From NCBI GenBank assembly GCA_964247055.1, contig OZ176054.1, positions 3,472,001 to 3,536,000 on the forward strand: 64,000 nt of DNA, in the 5' to 3' direction. Position numbers and translations under genes: made by a program. How positions within the stretch are numbered: the first letter of the stretch is position 1; every line of letters starts with the position of its first letter. This stretch comes from Paragordius varius. Its lineage: Eukaryota; Nematomorpha. The notes beneath the pieces are model-generated. The model did no database searches. It was given only the letters and a program-made list of their open reading frames with translations, and was not told the origin of the DNA. This document shows, piece by piece, positions 13,218-23,981 of the stretch.

Positions 13218-15216
13218 AAAAAACTAGCAATATATTACATACACTTATACTATATTTATTATAGAATTTTCCATTCAGTATGAGTGACGAGATATTTAAT
13301 GAAGTCGAAACGTATTTATCCAATGATCAACGATCTGACTACGGAGAAGCATTTAATATGTCACAAATTGTTGAATGGATATTTGTTAATGGTTTTCTCA
13401 AAGCCCTTGTAAACATGATTCATTCCAATAATTTAGATGTTCGTTTTGCCATTATGGCTACTAACAAAGATGTATTTAATCCGTTTTGCATATACCCTAC
13501 GCCAGAGTTTAACCTTTCTCCAACTGCATATGAAAAGATGCCAGAAGTAAGCTTTAATGAGATAGTAAGGGGAAAATAGAGATGCGCTTTGATATGTATA
13601 CAGTAATTTATTAAAATAAAGCGTAAAATCCAAAAAAGTCTTTCTATAAACATCACATTTTTAAAACTTTGTTTTATTTTTAAAATTTAATATATTGTTT
13701 TGGGTCCAAAAATAAGGATATCTTATGTTTGACAATCTTATAAAAAATGTCATTTTCTTAAAAAATATTTTAGGTTTTTACTTTTGGGATTGTCCTTATT
13801 ATTTTAATATTTACCGTAAATATTTATAAATATATTTCATTCAGAAGCATATTATAAAATTTCATTCAAATGGTAGTTTTTAATTTGATCTAAAGAGCTT
13901 ATAGAACATATAATTAAAAACTATTTTATATACAATAAAATATAGTCAAATAATATCTTCTAAAATTAAATATATTAAGTCACCTATCAATAATAAAGCC
14001 GCTCACTTTTTTAATAAAACTAATTGTTTTTTATCATTCCGATTTTTTGTAATCTTTGCTCAAATAATAGTTTTCTATTTAATTAAGTTCTAATTATTTT
14101 AATGGAGAATTGTGTATAAGTGTCGAGCGACAGAAAGACTGATTAATCTAAAAAATCCATATTTGTTTAATACAAATCTAATATTGTTTTAGAAAGTTTT
14201 TTAATATTTTTCATTACATACACATAATTTGAATTTTTGGCATAGATATCATTTATTCCCGATCCTTGCGTGTTGGAAATTAATGGATGTACTATTGGCC
14301 TAACATCTATGGACACGTTATTTCAAATGAGCTCAGAGGAAATGTAATTATTTGTTACATGTAATTTTGCATTTCTAACAAATACAAAATATTTTTTTTA
14401 TAATTTAGTAAAACTAATTTTGTCTCCGATATAACGGATATAAACTGTAATAAAAAAATATTTAAAAAACATTCATATGTATATTTTTTATTTATAATGG
14501 GTGTTATATCGTTTTGTTAGTTTATTTTATTTTTTTTATTTTAATACTTTTTATCATATTTTTCAACGTTTACCCATATCAATAATATTGTGTTAATATT
14601 ATCTAATTAACAATCAAGTAATAAAACTTAAAATGTCATATGTAGATGTAAAGACTCATCGGATAGGATGGGTAGATTAGCCAGACATATAGTAGGACAA
14701 AAAAGGTATTTACATTAAATTTAAGTTTTTGCTACCTAATAATTTATGTGTTTATATTTTTAAACACTTTATATTTATTTTTTTGGTCTAGCTTTTATCC
14801 ATTGTACTTCCCATCAAACCCTGACACTCACATTGATTATGGGCTCTTTTACAAGTATGCCGTATGGAATGAGTGTCCAGATATACTTGTTTTTCCGTCA
14901 GATTTGAAGCATTTTATAAAGGTTTACTGTTAAATTTATTAATGTTTTTACCTAATTTTTTTAACCTAATAATATTTATTAGTTGAACATTAAACCACTG
15001 TATCGTCGTGATAACACCATATCTACTAATAATAATTTCTGAGTTTTATTCCTCTATAATTTACATAATTTGTAGGAGATAGAGGAAGCAGTTTATGTGG
15101 TGAACCCAGGTCGTTTCTCAAAGACGAGTAATGGAACCTTTTTACACATGTGCGTTGCAAAAAACGAAAATACCGCTGAAAAAATACTCTGCAATTTATC
15201 CATATTTAAATATTAA
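9495..15216 (+). CDS. POLA2: DNA polymerase alpha subunit B
   Basis: Accessory B subunit of DNA polymerase alpha-primase, which makes the RNA-DNA primers of nuclear replication. Fourteen exons chain in phase: 9495-9576, 9600-9755, 9776-9834, 9857-10118, 10817-10939, 11307-11524, 11634-11750, 12225-12527, 12762-12800, 13265-13546, 14246-14343, 14646-14705, 14792-14921, 15076-15216; 2,070 nt, 689 residues, larger than the roughly 600 of vertebrate POLA2. Seen: an N-terminal helical domain (ALCYKYEILEQRFASEWLAY), a basic Ser/Pro linker, the OB-fold stretch (GEPMLYYGQI, SDYTLFPGQ), and the inactive phosphodiesterase-like B-subunit core with ILVICGPF, CVLIGPFMDQ, INGCTIGLTSMD, FPSDLKHFIK and VNPGRFSK. 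The first ATG giving the N-terminal domain is used. Introns 1-3 are only 23, 20 and 22 nt. AATAAA overlaps the stop codon. Identification is secure; the second micro-intron's edges are inferred from frame. Confidence 0.93.
9577..9599 (+). other. 23-nt micro-intron, POLA2 intron 1
   Basis: GTATGT donor and an AG acceptor. Removing 23 nt restores the frame into the conserved N-terminal domain (LIDM|IIALCYKYE). Using the earlier AG inside the same run leaves the wrong frame. Confidence 0.85.
9756..9775 (+). other. 20-nt micro-intron, POLA2 intron 2
   Basis: GTGTAG donor and AAAGAG acceptor. Only a removal of length 2 modulo 3 avoids the stop that follows and joins to the basic Ser/Pro linker. 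The inference rests on frame, not on protein conservation, because the linker is not conserved. Confidence 0.65.
9835..9856 (+). other. 22-nt micro-intron, POLA2 intron 3
   Basis: GTAAAG donor and ATTTTAG acceptor with a TTAATAA branch-like box between them. Phase 0 on both sides. Confidence 0.8.
13177..13215. repeat. (TA)n microsatellite in POLA2 intron 9
   Basis: An uninterrupted TA run of about 39 bp, about 50 bp upstream of the exon-10 acceptor at 13264. Confidence 0.9.
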
Positions 15217-16844
15217 TAAATTATACACCAAAAATAGTTATATTAATTATTCAATTTTCATTGAATTTTTTTAATCTAGGTAAATTTTCATACATAACAA
15301 TTGATCTTAAGTATACTGATTTTGGTGTACTTAATGTGATTTAGCGTTTTGAAAAGTTTAACATTTTATTACAATTTCTATCTTTTTCTCTTTCATGACG
15401 TATTATTTTAGGAAAATTCCCTTTTTCTCCATTAATGACTGTTCTCTTTTATGTGGCAATTAATTGATTTATTTTATAAACCAACTACCAGCTGGAACAA
15501 AATGAACAAAATTAGCTAAAAATTTTTACAAATGATTTAAGCAAACAAAGATAATATTGGTACCCATAGAAGTATCTTGCTACCACAAAGATAAGAAGAG
15601 TTTTTTGTAAAAAAAATACCGAATATGTTAATTTATTAGATGTTGAAAGTTTAACTTTTAAATTCTAGTTCATCATGATATCCATTATTTAGATCTCATT
15701 TATAAGAACTTGATCTGTGCTAAACTTCACAACTCAAAAGCTACATATTCCTTGTTGTAAATACGGAATCTTCTGTTAACAATATAAACAAAAGCTAAAC
15801 TATATAATGTAAAACGCAATGAAATTACATTTAATATTATTAATTTTGTCTTTTTTATAAATATAATCCTTAATAAGCTTGAGAATGGTTAATTTTAAAA
15901 TCCACATAAAAAATAATGATCGTAATCTTTTAAGTTGTAAAAATTAATTTTGCGATGATTAATTTTCATTTATATTCTTGTTTTAACCATAATTTGTGTT
16001 GTTCAACCGTTGACAAAGGTTCATTTAATAGATGTCATGTAAAGAGAATGGAACGTCAGATAATTAATAGTGTTATAATTTTATTATTAGAATTAAGTTT
16101 GTATATGGAAAGGGGGGGGAGCGCAAAAAGATACCAATACAGTTAAAAATCTTGATAATATCTTTAAATACGGGTAATGAAATTTATATAAATAACTTGA
16201 AGTAACAGGTGCATACTTTAATTTCAACTATTCTGACACCTTTGTTTTAATAATGTAGAATTTGGCTATTTTCAAAAAAATGTAGGCTTTGTTTTAGGTT
16301 TTCATAATAAAGCACAGAGTGCGTAAGGAGCATGAGGTTCATCGCACCATTCCTTAAAAAGATTTTTTCAAACAAAAACTAATAAATAGTGTTTTAACAG
16401 AAATTTCCTGAAAAACGAAGATGATTTTCAGATTCAATGGTCATTTATATTTCATTGATAGTTTCCGCACTTTAGCTTAGCTATTGGGTTCAACCTCACT
16501 CGAGGGGGTAGGTCCAAAAGCAATGATTACTTGAGACATATTAAAGAAAAACCTGTAAGCCCTGTCACCAATTCCTACATAATTCATTTATGGCGCACAG
16601 ACGAGATTATAAATTTTAGACCCAGCCTCCTTATAAATAAGAAAAAACATTGTTGCTAAAAAATAGTAATAAGAAAAACAACTGCTTATACCCGATTTAC
16701 AAAAAGAGCCCTGCCATTTCATTTAAATAAAATATTGGTTTAGTTTATATGTTTTGGCTTCATTATTTTAATTTTTGCTGTATTTTGTATTAGTATCTAC
16801 TATATCATATCTAGTATATGATAACTAATATTTTAAACATTCTA

Positions 16845-16997
16845 ATTTAATTCAAATGCCGTATGTAATATATTGTTGGGTAGCTAGCTCTATTTGTATC
16901 ATAAACTTTACAATAGCTGTATGTATCTTCTTCGCCCAATGCATGCGTTTGTCCCTTACAATTTTGGCACAAATGGGGTGTAAGGTATATTAACATT
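16845..16997 (-). CDS. Possible small exon with CxxC motif, unidentified
   Basis: A 49-51 codon open frame on the minus strand, in a locally less A+T-rich patch, containing HLCQNCKGQTHALGEEDTYS followed by a further Cys and a YPTI segment. The two CxxC-spaced cysteines plus one more suggest a zinc-binding fragment, loosely like the knuckle of NADH pyrophosphatase-type Nudix proteins, but no Nudix box follows. No clear acceptor lies upstream. It could be a lone exon, a decayed gene or chance. Coordinates are approximate. Confidence 0.15.
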
Positions 16998-17739
16998 TGA
17001 AACCCAATATTCAATCGAATCAAAATTTTATATCGTAAAACGAATTAAAATCATTATCAGTATTGTAAAAATGATTTTTTATAATTAATAAAAAAAGAAA
17101 ATTTTTCCAAATTAAGTTATAGACACATATTATTTAATTGATTATCAACATTACATTCGAAATAATTTTTGATGAAATAAATATTAGTTAATAGTGAAGT
17201 AACCTTTGGCTTTTAATAAACGAAAATTTGATATTTTACAATATTAATTTTCAAGAATCCAATTTTTTTGCGGTCACGTAATTGATATATTTAACATATA
17301 TTTATATGCCTATTCTTAAATATTAGCAGAGTTTTTTTATAAATTTATCCTCTTTTGTATCCATCCAATGAATAGATTAATTAGCCAAAATTTATCAGAT
17401 TAAAATTTATAGCATTAACAAAGGTTTGAATTAAATATAAAGCCTAATTATACATAAATTGTTTCCAAAAAAATTTTATCCATATTTTTAAATCTGTCAA
17501 GTGTGCCCTACACCACACTTGCAAAATCTTTAAGTATTACCTTATATGATTTTTATCACCTTCGAATCAAGTTCTGCTTGACTTAAGTCGTGTAATGTTA
17601 AATTTTTTTTATCATATGAAAACAAGCCATGACTTGTAAAACTTGCAAGTCAAGTCAAAAAAAATTTTCTATCACCCGACCCCATGTCAAATAAATTATA
17701 ATATTATATCATTCAAAAGAGTAATAAAAATTTTATAAA

Positions 17740-17940
17740 ATACATAGTAATATGTTTACATCGATGGTTAATATAGAAAATAGGAATCGAACCCGCAAAG
17801 CGATAACGTTTTTTTAACACTAATTGATGAAAACCTAAACTTTGTGGCTAATTTTTATTTTTGAGTTTATCCAAAAAAATTATATTACAAAGTTTTTTTG
17901 AAAAGGATTATGTTGCCAAGTTCACTACAAAAAAAATTAT
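17740..17940. repeat. Dispersed repeat (family E), copy 1
   Basis: Shares with 22650-22800 the string of blocks 'gttaatat.gaa.ataggaa', 'acccgc.aagcga.aacgttttt' and 'aaagtttttttga' in the same order and spacing. On the minus strand it contains GGTTCGATTCC, which fits the pol III B-box consensus. No terminal repeats found. Confidence 0.5.
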
Positions 17941-18351
17941 ATAATTAAATTTTAACCTACACAATTTAACCGTAGTTTATTTCGTTTAAAGGGGTGCAAA
18001 ACTACCCCAACATATGTAGAAAACACTGTAGCTTGTTAAATTTAAATTATTTTTTTAAATTTTCGTACCAAAAGGGTCGCTGAGGAGCAGGCCGGGGGTG
18101 CGTGGACGCTTAAAATAACAAAAAGTTATATTTATAATTGTAATTTTTGTTTTAAATAATTAATCCGAAATTTGTAAAGTGAGAGAATATATATGAGTTT
18201 TATCAATACACTATATAAGAGCTTATTTATGCCTTTGAATATCTTTTAAATGTTCTTTTTTATTGTGAAATTGCGTAAAATGTAAATTTTTGGTCACATG
18301 GAAGTCCTTTATTAGTTTGTAAACTTCCACATCACCTGAAAATCTTCAAAC

Positions 18352-19090
18352 ATGGGTGTTGATATGAGGCATAATAAATTACGGAAAACTGGAAGAAAAA
18401 CTCCTAAAACTGATAATCCTTACATTGTTTTGCTCTTTAAGGTTGATTTTATTCTTAAATATAGCTTTACAAATATATGGCATCAAAAACTAATTCGAAG
18501 TTTAATCAAATTATTTTAAAACGTCTAATGATGAGCCGTAGCAATAGACCCCCTATTTCTTTAGCAAGAGTGGTAAATTATTAACATGCCTACTAAAATA
18601 TATATGCAACAATTTTTTTAATTATGTTTTATTTTAGGTTCGAAAATCTAAAGGTAAGGAAGATAAATTAATAGTCGTTGTTGGTAAGATTACCGATGAT
18701 AAGCGCATATATAAAATTCCCCAGCTTAAGGTAATTTGTGTTTAGAATTGTAGGTTTGTTCTCTATCGATATCTAAAAATGCAAGAAAAAGATTAGTAGA
18801 CGCAGGTGGTGAGTATTTTACCCTTGATCAATTACCACTTAAAGCACCGCTTGGACAAAATACTATATTATTGCAAGGTATTGTACTCACATATCCATTA
18901 ATAATTTTTTTTAAAAATAAATTAAAATAAAAATTTTTGAATAGGTCCACGTAAAGCCAGAGAAGTGTATAGACATTTTGGTTTAGCCCCTGGTGTACCT
19001 CATAGCCACACTAAACCGTATGTCCGTTCAAACGGTCGAAAGTTTGAGCGTGCTCGTGGCCGAAGGAAGAATTGTGGTTACAAATGTTAG
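18352..19090 (+). CDS. RPL18: 60S ribosomal protein L18 (eL18)
   Basis: Cytosolic large-subunit ribosomal protein. Five exons chain in phase: 18352-18441, 18465-18572, 18638-18730, 18754-18877, 18945-19090; 186 residues against about 188 in vertebrates. Start [16 protein letters not shown]; conserved blocks [59 protein letters not shown] and [11 protein letters not shown], ending GYKC. Introns 1 and 3 are 23 nt each; introns 2 and 4 are about 65-67 nt. Intron 1 starts GTTGAT rather than GTA/GTG. AATAAA occurs 4 and about 28 nt after the stop. Identification is certain. Confidence 0.98.
18442..18464 (+). other. 23-nt micro-intron, RPL18 intron 1
   Basis: GTTGAT donor, ATATAG acceptor. Its removal joins VLLFK to [11 protein letters not shown] exactly as in other eL18 proteins, so the boundaries are fixed by protein conservation. 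Confidence 0.95.
18731..18753 (+). other. 23-nt micro-intron, RPL18 intron 3
   Basis: GTAATT donor, TTGTAG acceptor. It joins IPQLK to VCSLSIS as in the family. An internal TAG at 13 nt is skipped; using it would give an immediate stop. Confidence 0.95.
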
Positions 19091-20546
19091 TTTAATAAAC
19101 CATCTTTTTGCGAAACAAAATAAATGTTTACATTTGTCTAATTATCTTTATAACTATACTGTAGACAAGTGATATTTTATATTTTTAAAGAATATTAATT
19201 TCGCAACTACAAACGCAATAGATGAATGAAATGTTAAATTTTATTAAGGAAATAATGGAATTTAGAATCAATTAATTTTTTGAAATAGCAAAATGAATTT
19301 TATTTGCAAATAAGATGACGCGCTCATGTATTAAAATACTTTTTCCACTTAAATTTTAGTACTATAAGGAAACATTAACTTTTATAATAATCGTATTTAA
19401 AAAAAATTTACCCTTTGCTTTAACACAAAAATTACAGTGGACCGCCTAACCCATATTGACCACGATTGCTGGACAATGCATACGCCATTATCGGGATGAT
19501 TCTTTTTAAAAAATATTTTTAATTGAGAGCTCTATAATAACCGACAAACATTTTGGAATGAGTGTTTAACTTTGCGATTATAATTAAAAAAAATTATTCC
19601 CTTGTTAAATTCAAGAAAGCAGATGATGATCACAGGATGAGCTAATTAGTTTAAAAGCGCTGTCTCTAAAGCTTATTATGAGTCAGGGTGATATTAAAGG
19701 AGTCCATTAAAGCGATTAAAATACTTAACAAATCAACTCACCCATAACCTAAAAGGTTCTTAACGTTATCGAGCTACTGTGGGTTACTTCTTTATAAAAA
19801 TTACCAGCATTAATATAAACAGAAAAGATGCTTTATCTTGCATTATTTTTATATATAGTTAATGCACATAAATTTTTACATGCAGGTTTTTCCAAACAAA
19901 TAATTATTATCAAAGTTTTTATAAATCTTTTTTATTTCGGTGCTTTAATGTTATATATGCATTTGCTTTCAATTTGTTCCATATTTTTAGTAATATTTGA
20001 TTGTAAACAAACCGGGGGTCCCCAAAAACCTCAATTTAAATCGGAGAACTGAATGAATATGTCCTTAGTGTTTAATAATTTTGCCGTGGTTATAGTATAT
20101 TATTCCAGTAATTTTGTTTAAATGGATTATTATATAAAGTTAGCATTAGAGATTAAAATCGCTTTGTTCCGGTTCCTAATCATCTTTATCTGGTAATCCT
20201 AAGTTTTATCTATATAAGCCGAATGAAAAAATAACCGAAATTAATTGAATAAACTTTTTTCTAATAGATATTCAAAAATTAAAATTTAATCTAATAAGAT
20301 TAATTATAGAATATTATAAAAGAAGGTGTTTTCAGAAAGTCTATTAATCTAAAATTAATTTGCAAATGATGTTTTTAAATAATATTATTATAAAATAAAA
20401 AGACACCAGAAAATACTTTAGGATAATAGAATATAATTAACAGCGTTATCAATCAACCGAAACATTAATATCAAAATTATAACACAGTGAATTTGGGAAA
20501 TAATTATATTATTTATCATATCGAAATAATTTATTATCCATAGTAG
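19091..20546. other. Intergenic DNA between RPL18 and frataxin
   Basis: The two genes converge here. Apart from poly(A) signals (AATAAA at 19094-19099 for RPL18; its complement at 20530-20535 for frataxin) and a decayed family A MITE at about 19.80-20.07 kb, nothing is recognised. Confidence 0.6.
19800..20072 (+). mobile_element. Decayed family A MITE, right half
   Basis: Body blocks ('aatataaacagaaaag', 'ttatttcggtgctttaatg') precede a degraded right end: 'aaaccgggggtcccc', 'ctcaatttaaatcgga' and 'ccttagtgtttaa'. More diverged than the copies at 7766 and 33830, so older. Confidence 0.5.
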
Positions 20547-22177
20547 TTAATTATTAATAGAATCCGCACTTTTTCCACGGGCTAATTTTGTAAAATCTAT
20601 TATTTTATTTGATGGATATTTCTCCATAAATCGTGGTATTTCTTTGTTCAATAGTTCATAAAGATCTGTATTGTCATGACTGTACTTCCAACACCCGTTA
20701 ACATAATCAAATCGTTTTGGGCCACTGTAAAATTATAAACGATAAAATTTAAATAGAACAAATAGTATGGTTTAAAAAATATATTCTCACAATATCCTTA
20801 ATTTAATGCAAAAAAAATTTCAGTATATTGAATATGGCTATCAAATATTAACCTTACTGGCGACGATAGCCAAATTTGCTGATTCGGGGTTTGTTTGTTA
20901 ATGACATATGTCCCTTTTTTACCCGGCAAATTTACGGTTAAAACTCCATCCTAAATATGCAAAAGTTATTGAATTAATATAAACTATCATTATAAATTCT
21001 TTTAACATGATAAAATTCAGGATTCAGATTCTAATTAATTTTTTAAAATATACTTTTATTCATAATTAAAACTTATCTATCCATCTAACATATCAATAAA
21101 ATAAACATTTTTGTCTTAATTAAATATATTGTATGTTTTGACACAAAAAAGTTAAAAAGACCAATTGTTATTAAAAAATCGTAATTATAGAGATTGTTGA
21201 TTATCCACATTGATTTATAATATATTTATTTTGCTTCAAAATAAACAAAATCTACAATTTTTTGCTCACATTATTTTGACTTATTGGTATTCTCGATCAT
21301 TCATAAAAAAAATTTAATATGATTAATAATTATTGTCAAAGCAGAGTTTTCAATCAACAAATGTTAATTTTAATTAACACCGGAACTTTGGGGGAAGTTT
21401 TATAACCCAGAACGATTTGAAATTCGAATATATTAAAAAATATTAAAGGTATTGGCTCGAATTAAAAAATATGCTTTCTTTAGCCTTTTGGGCGCATTTT
21501 TTTGTAAAAGTAAGATCGTAAAAAATCTTCTCAAACTTTTTCGCCGTCAGCAAAAATGATGTTTAACTCAATCGTGTTTTTAAGCTCCAATTTTAGAGTC
21601 TAGTAATAACAAAACTTTTTTAATACAGGAAAACAATGTTTGTTATGAAATAACTTACAAAAAATATTTATTTAGCTCTGATATTCGAAATTATACCAAT
21701 AGGTCATTGCGGACAAAAAAAGAATATGAAGTGTCTAAATTTCCGATTGCGAAAATAAAAAAAAGACAAAAATTCCCTAATTATGTAAATATATATATAT
21801 ATACATTTTAAAATAGTGAAAAAAAATAATTATAATTTTAAACGAAGAGGTGTATGTTAAAACTAAATAAACTAAAATATTAAATATGTTTGATGGATTC
21901 ATTTTCGAAAAAATTACCGTATAGGTAACATCGTATGAGGAATCACAAAATTCCTCAAATGATTCAAAGTATTCAGCTAAGGCAAGCAAAGTGTCTTCCG
22001 AAATATTTTGAAAACTACATAGAAAAAATTATACTTGATAATCTCAGGCCTTTTATCAAATGTCGCATTATATGCTTTATCGCAATTATTATCTTGTAAT
22101 TTGTAAAGTCTTGGTGGTTGTGTGTGGAATGCGTTAAATTTTTTAAATTTATAAATATATAATCTTAAAAATTGCAT
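20547..22177 (-). CDS. FXN: Frataxin, mitochondrial
   Basis: Allosteric activator of the mitochondrial NFS1-ISD11-ISCU iron-sulphur assembly complex. Four exons on the minus strand: 22177-22035, 22014-21918, 20950-20853, 20724-20547; 171 residues. The first 25 residues ([17 protein letters not shown]...) are rich in Arg, Lys and aromatic residues with no acids, fitting a mitochondrial presequence. The frataxin fold follows: helix 1 with [14 protein letters not shown], strands [20 protein letters not shown], the invariant [29 protein letters not shown], and helix 2 [12 protein letters not shown]. The acidic ridge of helix 1 is present. The first intron is 20 nt; the second (about 970 nt) contains a family B MITE; the third starts GTTAAT. 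A poly(A) signal lies 12 nt past the stop. Identification is certain. Confidence 0.96.
21374..21738. mobile_element. Family B MITE (copy B3) in frataxin intron 2
   Basis: Left end TTAACACCGGAACTT with 'ttataacccagaacgattt' and the 'ccttttgggcgcat' box; right end 'gaagtgtctaa' is degraded. It lies wholly within intron 2. Confidence 0.65.
22015..22034 (-). other. 20-nt micro-intron, frataxin intron 1
   Basis: GTATAA donor, ATGTAG acceptor, a pyrimidine run between them. Splicing it out joins the presequence exon to [16 protein letters not shown] in phase 2; without it the frame stops. At 20 nt it is among the shortest spliceosomal introns I would expect in any animal. Confidence 0.85.
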
Positions 22178-23346
22178 TCAAGCTTTCTATTTATAATTTC
22201 GGCTAATCTAAAACAAGAATAATACTTTTTAATGCTGAAAAATATTCTTCAGAATCATTTTTTATGTATATATTCAAATTAATTGGATTAAAATAGGAAA
22301 CCATAAAATATTATCGCAATTTACTTTTGAAGTTTTTAACTCGCTGGCTAGAATAATAAGTTCTTTATCGCTGTAATTGACAAAAAAAGTTTTATTTAGC
22401 GTCATATGTTAAACATTTATTAAATATCACATGTAAATAGAGGGTCCAATTAAGTTTGATTAATTACATTAGATTTCGCATTTTCTGATATTTACTATCA
22501 TTTTAATAGTAAATCTGAATACTATCATTTCACCTAAGAATTTTTAATTTGATTTTTTTATGCGTCCTCTTTATCAAAATTTTACTAAAAAATTATTTTT
22601 GAAAATATACAACAAATGCCCATTTAATAAAAAATTTTAAAATGCATTCTAATATATCTTAATTGGATAGTTAATATTGAACATAGGAAGCGACATACCC
22701 GCGAAGCGAGAACGTTTTTCTTAATTTATATATTTTTAAACTGTCCAAAAAAGATAACACAGGAAAGTTTTTTTGATTAAAAAGTTATTGCTTTTATACC
22801 ATTCAAAACAGCCATTGTGTTTTTCGATTTTTAAAAAATTACCATCTCATATTAATTTATTTTCTTTGGAGGCTTATAATTAAAATTTTAATATTTTTAA
22901 GGATTATGTATTAAATTTAGGTATATTTATGCATTCCAATATCCACTAGGTAAAATAATTTTGGTGATAATTATTTTTAAAAAGCAAACCAAAAGCTTTT
23001 CAAGATTTTTGTTTTATTTTTCCCCTAATGTCCTAATAATTATGTAAAATAATTTATATGATTTTTAAATTAGTTTGTCTGTGAAAATTTTTGTCTCATT
23101 TAAGGGTTAAAATTTTTACCATATAAACTCAAAAAACTTTTACATTAAATTGATTTGAATGACAAACTACGGTTCGAAAGATACAGTTTTTCGCGCTCTT
23201 TCGAATGATATAAAATACATAGATAGCTCTTTTGAGCTTTTAATTTGGAAAATTTCAATTAATATGTTAAATCGGGGTCAAAAATTATCACCTAATAGAA
23301 TCTTAGGTGTTATACCAATTTTTTTCAGATATACAATTTATCTATT
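22178..23346. other. Upstream of frataxin; one dispersed repeat, no gene
   Basis: Contains the second family E repeat (22650-22800, with 'acatacccgcgaagcgag'). Otherwise A+T-rich sequence without a supportable gene. Confidence 0.45.
22650..22800. repeat. Dispersed repeat (family E), copy 2
   Basis: Same order of blocks as 17740-17940, including 'cgcgaagcgagaacgttttt' and 'ggaaagtttttttga'. Unlike copy 1 its B-box-like motif is degraded. Confidence 0.5.
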
Positions 23347-23931
23347 TTAACACTTGGATACATCACATTCATTTTAGTCTTTTGATTCAAATTGGGTTAG
23401 TTGAATACCCCAAACCTGTTCAATTTTTAAATTCTTTTAAAAAATATAGAAGAAATCGAAACCATGGCAAATTTTTGTACTTATATAACATTAATAAACC
23501 GAAATATATAAAAAAATTTATTCAAAAATACTTGATATTACTTATTTTAAGCTAAAACATAAAAAGTAAAAATTTGGTTAAAGTGACATGTGTGCAAAGG
23601 TAAAATTGAAAAATATTACAAAATAAACCGCTTTTTCTATTTCTTTCAATGTTAGATGTATTTTAAATAAAAAATTAGATTTAATTTTACCCTTAAAATT
23701 AAATGAAGACGATATTTTCCAAATATCTTGTAATATAAAAATGGCGTCGAAGTTGTTTGACATGAAGCTTATTTTTCAAAACAAATTTTATTCAGATATT
23801 TTGGGATATTTATATAATTTTTATTAGGATCGAAGCATAAATTTAAATTGGGACCGTTTCCTTCAGTAGTTTTTTAAAAATTCTAACTCAAATTTAGTCT
23901 GGGGTATTTAGATACCCCAATTTGAATCGAG
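23347..23931 (-). mobile_element. Family A MITE, inverted, near full length
   Basis: Begins TTAACACTTGGATACATCAC (right end, reverse orientation) with its 'attcaaattgggttagttg' block. Ends with the palindrome GGGGTATTTAGATACCCC and 'aatttgaatcga', but the terminal AAGTGTTAA is lost and replaced by a (TA)n tract at 23951-23979. Confidence 0.75.
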
Positions 23932-23946
23932 TCAAAGAAAGTCAAA

Positions 23947-23981
<35 letters not shown>

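Larger units (their letters stand above)
15217..18351. other. Intergenic DNA between POLA2 and RPL18
   Basis: No conserved gene found. It holds a small Cys-containing open frame on the minus strand near 16.86-17.0 kb (separate entry) and a dispersed repeat at 17.74-17.94 kb. A less A+T-rich patch at 16.31-16.64 kb has no recognisable product. Confidence 0.4.

Noticed and set aside
13135-13323. Open frame with a Tyr-Ile repeat
   Set aside because: Translation of a (TA)n microsatellite in a POLA2 intron.
17780-17815. tRNA gene suggested by GGTTCGATTCC
   Set aside because: No acceptor stem, anticodon arm or A box can be built around the motif; kept only as part of a repeat.
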